Assembly (NCBI RefSeq): GCF_030908465.1
Contig: NZ_CP133078.1
Span: 2,046,001-2,110,000 of the forward strand
From: Anaerotignum sp. MB30-C6
GTDB taxonomy: Bacteria > Bacillota > Clostridia > Lachnospirales > Anaerotignaceae
Reading direction: 5' to 3'
Length of the DNA stretch: 64,000 bases
Each line of letters opens with the position of its first letter. Position 1 is the first letter of the stretch. A program made the position numbers and the translations under genes. The notes beneath the pieces are model-generated. The model was not told where the DNA came from, did no database searches, and worked only from the letters and a program-made list of their open reading frames with translations. Below, piece by piece: positions 57,731 through 64,000 of this stretch.

Positions 57731-57740
57731 TTTTTTCACC

Positions 57741-59171
57741 TTAAACCCTTTCTGCAATAAGATAAAATGTTTTATTGTCAACGATCTTAACGGGTACCAA
57801 TTGCCCGATTAAATCTTTATTGCCTTTAAAATGCACCAATGCATTATTATCTGCTCGGCCTGTTAACACATCTTCGTTGTGTTTACTTACTTCTTCCGCC
57901 AAAACGGTAACTACTTTCCCCACCATTTTTCTATTTAAGTCAAAAATCATAGGGTTTAGAACGTCTAACATACGGTCAAAGCGGTCTTTGATAACTTCTT
58001 CCTCCACCTGATTCTCCATGGTTGCCGCAGGCGTCCCTGTCCGCTTGGAGTAAATAAAGGTGTAGGCCGTAGAGTACCCAACCATACGAATCACATCTAA
58101 CGTTTCTTGGAAGTCTTCTTCCGTTTCACCGGGGAATCCTACGATAATATCTGTGCTTAACGTAATATCGGGCATTGCCTCTTTTACTTTTCGTACTGTT
58201 TCTAGGTAAGATTCCTTTGTATAGTGACGATTCATACGACGCAAAATCTCTGTGCTTCCCGCTTGAACAGGAAGGTGTAAACTTTTGCAAACCTTGTGGC
58301 AATCCTTCATGGCTTCTATTAACTCATCGGATAAATCCTTAGGGTGTGAAGTCATAAAGCGGATTCGCTCAATGCCTTCAACTTCATTTAGTATGCGCAA
58401 AAGTTTCGCAAAACTAACAGGCTCGTCCAAACTTTTCCCGTAGGAGTTCACATTCTGGCCTAAGAGAACAATTTCTTTCACACCATCGTCGGCTAATTTT
58501 TGAACCTCTGCCAAAATATCCTCAACGCTACGGCTACGTTCTCTGCCTCGCACATAAGGTACAATACAATAGGAACAGAAATTGTTACAGCCAAACATAA
58601 TATTCACGGAAGCCTTATAAGGAAACTGTCGGATACTAGGCAAGTCTTCCACGATTTCTTCATGCTCCTGCCAAATATCATAAACGGTTTCACCGCTTTC
58701 CATACGAGTATTCATTAGTTCTGGCAATTTATAAAGGTTGAATGTACCAAACACGATATCCACATGACGATACTTTTCCCGTAACGTTTTCAAAACGGTA
58801 TCCTGCTGCATCATACAGCCGCATAAGGCAATTACGGTATCGGGCTTATCTTTTTTATAATGCTTTAACCAGCCCAACTTTCCATACACCTTTTGCTCTG
58901 CATTTTCACGCACACAACAGGTATTGTATATAACAAAATCCGCTTCCATTTCCTCATCTGTTCTTTCATACCCCATCTTGTCCAGCATTCCCTCTAGCTT
59001 TTCCGAATCATGGGCATTCATCTGGCATCCCATAGCCAGACTATAAAACTTTTTTTTCTTCCCTGTTTCACTTTCATATTCATCATTCTTTTGACGAATG
59101 AGGTGCATATATTCCAGCTGTCTGAATAACTCAGATTCATCCACAGCTATTTCTTTTCTCGTCTCGTTCAT
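57741..59171 (-). CDS. miaB: tRNA-2-methylthio-N6-dimethylallyladenosine synthase (radical SAM)
   Basis: This enzyme adds a methylthio group to C2 of i6A37 in tRNA. It has two 4Fe-4S sites. The N-terminal UPF0004 cysteines are in GCQMNAHDSEK, NTCCVRENAEQ and CGCMMQQD, and the radical SAM CxxxCxxC is in FGCNNFCSYCIVPYVRGRE. A C-terminal TRAM domain covers about 410-475. At 476 aa it matches the Firmicute form. It lies 10 nt before the ricA-like gene in the same transcript. Confidence 0.96.
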   Translation of the reverse strand: MNETRKEIAVDESELFRQLEYMHLIRQKNDEYESETGKKKKFYSLAMGCQMNAHDSEKLEGMLDKMGYERTDEEMEADFVIYNTCCVRENAEQKVYGKLGWLKHYKKDKPDTVIALCGCMMQQDTVLKTLREKYRHVDIVFGTFNLYKLPELMNTRMESGETVYDIWQEHEEIVEDLPSIRQFPYKASVNIMFGCNNFCSYCIVPYVRGRERSRSVEDILAEVQKLADDGVKEIVLLGQNVNSYGKSLDEPVSFAKLLRILNEVEGIERIRFMTSHPKDLSDELIEAMKDCHKVCKSLHLPVQAGSTEILRRMNRHYTKESYLETVRKVKEAMPDITLSTDIIVGFPGETEEDFQETLDVIRMVGYSTAYTFIYSKRTGTPAATMENQVEEEVIKDRFDRMLDVLNPMIFDLNRKMVGKVVTVLAEEVSKHNEDVLTGRADNNALVHFKGNKDLIGQLVPVKIVDNKTFYLIAERV

Positions 59172-59391
59172 AGCTCTTCCCTTTCATGCTATTTTTGGCG
59201 AAACTGCCATGTTTCAGTATAGCATAGAAATGCCATTGGCTCAACGGATTTTTTCAAAAAGACAAGCCATATAAAGGCTTCCCATTCTCAAAGCCATGGA
59301 AGAGCTTTAAAGAGTATTCACTGATTTTCACAGCCAACCCCATAAAAAACTCACCTAATTAGGGCTACAGCAGGTTTTTGAGATTCAGTAT

Positions 59392-59886
59392 TTAACGAGG
59401 TATTTCCACAATTTCCAGTTCGTTTCCATGTTCTTTTATAATATCAAAAACATCTTTTGGTGCTAGATAAATGGAAGCAGTATTATCATTGGGATGGACC
59501 CCAATTCTATCCACTCCAACAAAGTCCTTGTCAAAAAAAACCTTAACACTTCTTTCTGTGTCATTTAAGATACCCAGTGGTGTTACTGCGCCTTTTTTTA
59601 GTCCCAAATATTTCTCCAAACGCTCCTCCGAGGCAAAGGAAAGCCTTGTTAAACCAAGGGTTTTCCCGAAGGTTTTTAAATCCACTTTTTTATCGGCACG
59701 CAAAACTATAAGGTAATGGTTTGCGCCTTTTCCATCCCGCAAAAAAAGATTCTTTGCAACATCTAGATCTGTATCTAAGCCCAAACGAACCATATCATCA
59801 ATGGTATAGGCAGCTTCATGATCTACCCATTCATAAGCAATTCCTTTTTTATCTAAAAGTTTTCTTACTTCTTCTTTATTGTACAT
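59392..59886 (-). CDS. Prolyl-tRNA editing protein (ProXp-ala/PrdX, YbaK-like fold)
   Basis: This free-standing deacylase (164 aa) is predicted to hydrolyse Ala mis-attached to tRNA-Pro. Family marks: YNKEEVRKLLDKKGIAYEWVDHE at the N-terminus (locator only), KNLFLRDGKGANHYLIVLRADKKVDLK with the conserved Lys, KKGAVTPLGILND, and GVHPNDNTASIYL with GxHP. It fits the short ProS in this genome, which lacks the INS editing domain. It is transcribed alone. Confidence 0.92.
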   Translation of the reverse strand: MYNKEEVRKLLDKKGIAYEWVDHEAAYTIDDMVRLGLDTDLDVAKNLFLRDGKGANHYLIVLRADKKVDLKTFGKTLGLTRLSFASEERLEKYLGLKKGAVTPLGILNDTERSVKVFFDKDFVGVDRIGVHPNDNTASIYLAPKDVFDIIKEHGNELEIVEIPR

Positions 59887-60240
59887 GTTTTCCCTCTTTC
59901 CTTTGTAACCTTGTTGTAAATGATTTCATCGGTAAGTAGTATTATAGTTCCGTAATTATTATAACATAAAATAATAGAGAAAAGGAGCGGAGAATGGTGA
60001 ACCCACGTTGTCTGCCACCTGAAAACTAAAATGTTTCCTCAAATATATTTGATTCTAAGGGAGTCTGTGGACATAGTTGCTTTTATTTGCCACAAAACAG
60101 CCTCATTTGTATAAATTGGGTTTTGCATTTGTAATGTTTAATTAGAGTTGAAAGCCACAAAACTCAGTTAAAATTCAATATTTTTTAATAAAATTAAATG
60201 TTTACAAAATGTTCATAAACCCTACATACCCAATTCATAA
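59887..60240. other. Intergenic region, no gene recognised
   Basis: AT-rich, with no supported ORF. ACATACCC occurs near 60221 and again near 60302, flanking the candidate small RNA. Confidence 0.35.
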
Positions 60241-60343
60241 AACTATCTTATGATAGAACTATCCTTAAGAGAAGCAAGGATAAAGCAAATAATATAGTAA
60301 TACATACCCTCCCCTTTAAAAGAGCCCAAATGGCTCTTTTTTT
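60240..60343 (+). ncRNA. Candidate small non-coding RNA ending in a terminator
   Basis: Two hairpins, CTATC/GATAG (near 60243-60256) and TATCCTT/AAGGATA (near 60262-60284), are followed by a strong terminator, AAAAGAGCC/GGCTCTTTT (60318-60326 with 60332-60340) then TTT. No ORF or plus-strand gene lies upstream to use this terminator. A promoter is not clear. This may be a short RNA gene or leftover of one. Confidence 0.4.
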
Positions 60344-60715
60344 CTTTTCCCCTATCTTTTTTGTTTGTATTTTCATACATGCATGCTGCACTATGGACCC
60401 TAAGTGCTTTTATTCAATAAGATACGAAGGGTTTTAAGTTGAAAGATATATGGGAAAGTTAAACCTTAGAGAATAACGGAGCTGTATGCTATCTCATTGC
60501 TGATCTGCTCATGCTTTATGCACAAAGTAAGGATTCCAGTTATATATTTCTTGCTCAGCTTCTTATGCTTTATTAAGAAAATGATTGCTGAATATAAGAA
60601 ACGCATGTTCTTACATAAAGACCTTACCTTTTTAAATATATTCATTTAGAATTTTTACTTACATTTGGTTAATTATGATATAATAGATACAAATTTCCAC
60701 TAAAGGGAGGTAACC
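60344..60715. other. Intergenic region with minus-10 box of the glycerate kinase gene
   Basis: No gene. TATAAT at 60679-60684 is the likely -10 for the gene at 60716, though the -35 is weak. Confidence 0.45.
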
Positions 60716-61963
60716 ATGGGAATAATCAAAGAGGATGCAAAAAAAATAATTCATAGCTCCATTCAAAGAGTTTTATCCGATTCTGCTGTAAAACGTGCTT
60801 TAGAAGGGAAATCATTTTCAGGAAAGGTTGTTGTAATTGCTATCGGAAAAGCAGCATGGAATATGGCAAACGCAGCAGCGGAAATTCTTGGCGATGACAT
60901 TGAAAAAGGCATTGTACTGACAAAGTATCATCATAGTCAGGGCCCCATCAAAAACTTTACTGTTCTGGAAGCGTCTCATCCCTTACCAGACGAAAAAACC
61001 ATTACAGGAACAGAAGTAATAATCGAAGCTGTTTCTGACCTTTCTCCTGAGGATACTGTGATATTCTTAGTTTCTGGGGGTGGATCCGCTTTATTTGAAA
61101 AACCTGCGGGGAATTTGGGTTTGAAGGACTTATTGGAAGTTACGGACCAATTACTAAAGTGCGGCGCCGATATTGTTGAAATGAACACCATCCGCAAACA
61201 TCTCTCCGCTGTGAAAGGCGGTAAGTTTGCGGCACTTTGTGCTCCTGCCCAAGTGTATACCATTGCCCTTAGCGATATACTAGGTGATAGACCCGACTCC
61301 ATCGCTTCTGGCCCTACTTGCCCAGACCTTTCAACCTGTAAAGATGCTTTTGCCATCGTAGAAAAATATGGGCTGTCCTTAACAGAAGAAATGAAACAAC
61401 AACTTTTCGTTGAAACACCAAAAGAAGTTTTAAATAACACCATGCTCATCACAGGAAGTGTAAATGAGCTGTGTATTGCTGCGGCAAGTGAAGCAAAAGC
61501 TTTGGGTTATGAACCATTGATTCTATCTACTTTTGTTGATTGTGAGGCGAAAGAAGCAGGGCGTTTCTTAGCAGCCATCGGCAAGACCATACAAAAAGAC
61601 GGTTTCCCGTTAAAAGCCCCTTGTGCTATCATTTGTGGTGGCGAGACTGTTGTTCGTATTACGGGGAAAGGGAAGGGTGGCAGAAATCAGGAGTTAGCCT
61701 TATCCGCCGCAGCATCCATCACAGGTATGGATAACATTGTAATCGGAGCAGTTGGATCTGACGGTACGGATGGCCCTACGGATGCGGCTGGTGCCTTGGT
61801 TGACGGGTACACTAAAGAAACCTTAGATGAGGCAGGGATTTCCATCGTTGATATTTTGGCGGAAAACGACTCCAATCGTGCTTTAGCCATTACGGACGCA
61901 TTGGTGATGACAGGACCCACAGGAACCAATGTGAATGATTTATATTTCCTGCTGTGTAAATAA
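60716..61963 (+). CDS. Glycerate 2-kinase (MOFRL/GckA-TtuD family)
   Basis: This enzyme phosphorylates D-glycerate to 2-phosphoglycerate in the cytoplasm. The N-terminal DUF4147 domain has IAIGKAAWNMANAAAEIL and LVSGGGSALFEKP. The central motif MNTIRKHLSAVKGGKFA is diagnostic, as is LSDILGDRPDSIASGPTCPD. The C-terminal MOFRL domain has GKGKGGRNQELALSAAASI and GSDGTDGPTDAAGALVDG. At 415 aa it is normal. Old annotations call this family hydroxypyruvate reductase. The ATG is preceded by GGGAGG. It is monocistronic. Confidence 0.93.
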   Translation: MGIIKEDAKKIIHSSIQRVLSDSAVKRALEGKSFSGKVVVIAIGKAAWNMANAAAEILGDDIEKGIVLTKYHHSQGPIKNFTVLEASHPLPDEKTITGTEVIIEAVSDLSPEDTVIFLVSGGGSALFEKPAGNLGLKDLLEVTDQLLKCGADIVEMNTIRKHLSAVKGGKFAALCAPAQVYTIALSDILGDRPDSIASGPTCPDLSTCKDAFAIVEKYGLSLTEEMKQQLFVETPKEVLNNTMLITGSVNELCIAAASEAKALGYEPLILSTFVDCEAKEAGRFLAAIGKTIQKDGFPLKAPCAIICGGETVVRITGKGKGGRNQELALSAAASITGMDNIVIGAVGSDGTDGPTDAAGALVDGYTKETLDEAGISIVDILAENDSNRALAITDALVMTGPTGTNVNDLYFLLCK

Positions 61964-62201
61964 AGGAATTTCTATTTGTAATCCGTTATTTAAGTGCTAT
62001 ATTTTTTTAACACTGTAATATAGCCCTAGGCCTTTTGGGAACAATCGGGTATTATACTGAACTATCATAAGATACACCTTCATTGAATCTTAGAAACGAA
62101 TGTTGTTTTATTCTTAAATACGTTTACGAAAGGTAAGATGAGTGATATTGATACCAGCCCAAGCAACAACAACCCAGTCTTAAATCAAATTATGATTAAA
62201 T
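61964..62201. other. Intergenic region after glycerate kinase
   Basis: No gene or RNA element recognised before the terminator at 62202. Confidence 0.4.
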
Positions 62202-62230
62202 AAAAAACTCCACTTAAAGTGGAGTTTTTT
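62202..62230 (+). terminator. Terminator downstream of glycerate kinase
   Basis: A perfect 13-bp stem AAAAAACTCCACT/AGTGGAGTTTTTT with a 3-nt loop. It lies 240 nt past the stop codon. Confidence 0.85.
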
Positions 62231-62243
62231 ATTGATCTACATA

Positions 62244-62270
62244 CAAAAAAACACAGGAGAAATCCTGTGC
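62244..62270 (-). terminator. Terminator of the cold-shock gene
   Basis: CACAGGA/TCCTGTG (62252-62258 with 62263-62269), followed on the minus strand by T7. A second small palindrome TAGGAAG/CTTCCTA lies at 62278-62296. Confidence 0.85.
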
Positions 62271-62389
62271 TTTTCATTAGGAAGTTACGCTTCCTATTTT
62301 TGCCCAACAATATGAAGAGCTTGCTTGCATAACCAGAAATAATTTATATTATCAATGCCTAGGCATTTTCAATACAGAATCAATATCGA

Positions 62390-62590
62390 TTAAGCACGTG
62401 TTACATTTGCAGCCTGAGGGCCTTTAGCACCCTGAACAACTTCAAATTCTACTTCCTGACCTTCTTCTAAAGTCTTGTAACCATCAACCTGAATAGCAGA
62501 GAAGTGAACGAATACGTCGTCTTCACCAGGAACGGAGATGAAACCGAAACCTTTTTCTGCATTGAACCATTTTACTGTACCCTTTTTCAT
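62390..62590 (-). CDS. Cold-shock protein (CspA family)
   Basis: This 66-aa single cold-shock domain binds single-stranded RNA or DNA and acts as an RNA chaperone. RNP1 (KGFGFISV) and RNP2 (VFVHFSAI) are intact, and the N-terminus [13 protein letters not shown] is canonical. It is monocistronic, with a strong promoter, a short 5' leader of about 40 nt, and AGGAGG before the ATG. Unlike E. coli cspA it lacks a long cold-sensing leader, so it may be made constitutively. Confidence 0.97.
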   Translation of the reverse strand: MKKGTVKWFNAEKGFGFISVPGEDDVFVHFSAIQVDGYKTLEEGQEVEFEVVQGAKGPQAANVTRA

Positions 62591-62636
62591 TGAATAAATC
62601 CTCCTACATAGATAAATAAAGAACTGTTACACGTCA

Positions 62637-62665
62637 ATAATACCATAAATTTCATATAGTGTCAA
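62637..62665 (-). promoter_or_regulatory. Promoter of the cold-shock gene
   Basis: TTGACA (62660-62665) and TATTAT (62637-62642) with a 17-nt spacer on the minus strand. Confidence 0.82.
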
Positions 62666-62696
62666 CGCAAATTTCCCACTAAATCACTGTTCTCAT

Positions 62697-63164
62697 TTAC
62701 AAAGTTTCATAATTTTCGTCATTTTCTAACGTATTTTTCTGTATTGCATCCCTTGCTAATTGGTCACATCGCTCATTTTCAACATTAGACGCATGACCTT
62801 TTACCCATATAAAGGAAACGCTGTGAATTTCTAATAGTTTTAGCAAGCGTTCCCATAAATCCACGTTAGATGCTTTTTCTTTTTTGTTGCGCATCCAACC
62901 CTGATTACGCCATTTAATGGCCCAACCTTTTTCGATTGCATCCACAACATACTTAGAATCACTATAAAGCTTGACGGCACATGGTTCCTTTAAAGCTTCA
63001 AGCCCTTTAATAACAGCCAACACCTCCATACGATTGTTGGTTGTTTTAAAATACCCCCCCGACAATTCCTTACGGGCAGAGCCATAAAGCATCACAACTC
63101 CATATCCCCCCGGGCCTGGGTTTCCCGAACAAGCACCGTCAGTATATATCGTTACTGTCCTCAT
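62697..63164 (-). CDS. rnhA: Ribonuclease HI
   Basis: This enzyme cuts the RNA strand of RNA-DNA hybrids. The four acidic catalytic residues are in YTDGACSGNPGPGG, NRMEVLAVIKGLE, LYSDSKYVVDAI and ERCDQLARDA; the basic handle WRNQGWMRNKKEKA is also present. About 155 aa from ATG 63162-63164. The frame is open to 63188, but the ATG that overlaps the ispD stop as ATGA is the natural start and shows coupled translation. Confidence 0.94.
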   Translation of the reverse strand: MRTVTIYTDGACSGNPGPGGYGVVMLYGSARKELSGGYFKTTNNRMEVLAVIKGLEALKEPCAVKLYSDSKYVVDAIEKGWAIKWRNQGWMRNKKEKASNVDLWERLLKLLEIHSVSFIWVKGHASNVENERCDQLARDAIQKNTLENDENYETL

Positions 63165-63862
63165 TCTTCCTCCTCCTCCAAAAAACAAGTCCCTACAAGA
63201 ATATCCTCCCTTGTGGTTATCTTGATATTTTGATAGCTTCCTGGAATGACCTTTATTTTGGCTCCAGCGAATTCAGCCACCGAGGCATCATCCGTACCTA
63301 TAAAACCCTCTTGGGTTGCTTTTTTATAGGCACTCTCTATGATTTCTGTGCGGAAAGTTTGGGGTGTTTGAATATGCCATAGGGCACTTCGTTTTGGCGT
63401 TTCTACGACCACACCATCTTCATCACAAATTTTAATGGTATCCTTTGCTGCCACCCCAAGTACACAGGCACCATAGTTTTGTGCCGCTTCAATAGAACGA
63501 TCTATCATATCCTCCGTAACAAAAGGCCTTACGCCATCATGAATTAAAACGATTTCCGTTTTTTCGGAAAGAACATTCAGCCCGCATTTCACGGAATCTT
63601 GACGCTCTTTTCCACCGATTACCACAGCAGAGATTTTCTTCCATCCATAGTCTTTCACCATGGCATTCACATCTTCTATGTTATCCTTACCCGTTACCAA
63701 AACAATTTCTTGTATATTAGAGAACTGCTCAAATCGGCTTACCGTATGGGCTAAAATTTCTTTTCCCCTAAGCTTTAAAAATTGCTTACTGATTTGGCTT
63801 CCCATCCGTCTTCCTTTACCGGCAGCCACAATAATTGCAGTGGCAATGGTTCTATTGTCCAT
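63161..63862 (-). CDS. ispD: 2-C-methyl-D-erythritol 4-phosphate cytidylyltransferase
   Basis: This enzyme of the MEP isoprenoid pathway couples CTP to methylerythritol phosphate. The nucleotide-binding loop is IIVAAGKGRRMGSQISKQF, followed by the IVLIHDGVRPFV segment, KDTIK, and TPQTFRTEII near the end. About 233 aa from ATG 63860-63862, with GGGAGA upstream; the longer open frame (to 63943) adds an atypical N-terminus. It is followed in the same transcript by rnhA. The bases after 63862 to the window edge show no other gene. Confidence 0.94.
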   Translation of the reverse strand: MDNRTIATAIIVAAGKGRRMGSQISKQFLKLRGKEILAHTVSRFEQFSNIQEIVLVTGKDNIEDVNAMVKDYGWKKISAVVIGGKERQDSVKCGLNVLSEKTEIVLIHDGVRPFVTEDMIDRSIEAAQNYGACVLGVAAKDTIKICDEDGVVVETPKRSALWHIQTPQTFRTEIIESAYKKATQEGFIGTDDASVAEFAGAKIKVIPGSYQNIKITTREDILVGTCFLEEEEE

Positions 63863-64000
63863 GCACTGTCTCTCCCTTTTATAAAAGAAAAGCCCATGGC
63901 AACCCTTTAGTGAGTTTTGCTTCCGGGCTTTTATCATTTTCATTTACGAAGCAGCGGCTACCATTTTTGTAAAAATCATACGTCCGGCTGCTGTTTGCAA

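Noticed and set aside
1-64000. tRNA, rRNA, CRISPR arrays, prophage or intact insertion sequences
   Set aside because: None could be recognised on either strand.

Overview
The window looks like a chromosomal segment of a low-GC, anaerobic, motile member of the Clostridia, probably Lachnospirales-like. This is inferred from AT-rich intergenic DNA, strong AGGAGG-type ribosome binding sites, T-box and glycine riboswitch control, a spoVB homologue, several chemoreceptors, and a miaB-ricA-mutS-mutL-miaA order that resembles Bacillus subtilis. I see no rRNA, tRNA, CRISPR array, prophage or intact insertion sequence.

Layout. 1-3.3 kb: cell-wall enzymes (a D-Ala-D-Ala carboxypeptidase and an SH3/NlpC-P60 hydrolase). 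3.5-8.3 kb: two paralogous chemoreceptors. 8.5-10.2 kb: an M29 aminopeptidase and an isochorismatase-fold amidase. 10.4-12.2 kb: prolyl-tRNA synthetase behind a T-box leader. 12.4-14.7 kb: a third chemoreceptor, apparently broken by a 1-nt frameshift. 14.7-16.3 kb: unexplained DNA, a small zincin, and a short protein packed with cysteine. 16.3-18 kb: an ABC transporter pair without a binding protein. 18-25.8 kb: aspartokinase and a six-gene polyamine operon (speD, speA, speE, speB, carboxyspermidine dehydrogenase, nspC). About 400 nt of hairpin-rich leader ending in a terminator precede speD, and a LysR gene diverges from it. 27.4-30.3 kb: a threonine-dehydrogenase-like enzyme, a small membrane protein and an ApbE lipoprotein. 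30.4-39.7 kb: a ten-gene Mrp/Mbh-type cation antiporter operon with four NuoL/M/N-like subunits. 40.3-42 kb: an APC amino-acid permease behind a tandem glycine riboswitch. 42.1-51.4 kb: spoVB, a methionine gamma-lyase-family PLP enzyme, topB, a DegV protein, a second D-Ala-D-Ala carboxypeptidase and a CmpB-type membrane protein. 51.4-59.2 kb: miaA, mutL, mutS, a ricA-like gene and miaB. 59.3-64 kb: a prolyl-tRNA editing protein, a MOFRL glycerate kinase, a cold-shock protein, rnhA and ispD.

How the genes work together. The polyamine operon can make agmatine, then putrescine (SpeA, SpeB). It then encodes two separate aminopropyl routes: decarboxylated SAM (SpeD, SpeE) and aspartate-semialdehyde/carboxyspermidine (dehydrogenase, NspC). 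The neighbouring aspartokinase lies at the head of the pathway that makes aspartate semialdehyde. The Mrp-like complex and ApbE suggest sodium- or proton-based energetics. The short-form ProS and the separate editing protein fit together as a translation quality-control pair.

Best candidates for something undescribed: the structured leader RNA upstream of speD (about 25774-26154), the Cys-packed mini-protein at 15.9 kb, and a shared C-terminal D-x-[S/T]-K-Y ending on all three chemoreceptors. No database search was possible, so family assignments rest on recognised motifs and overall sequence character.
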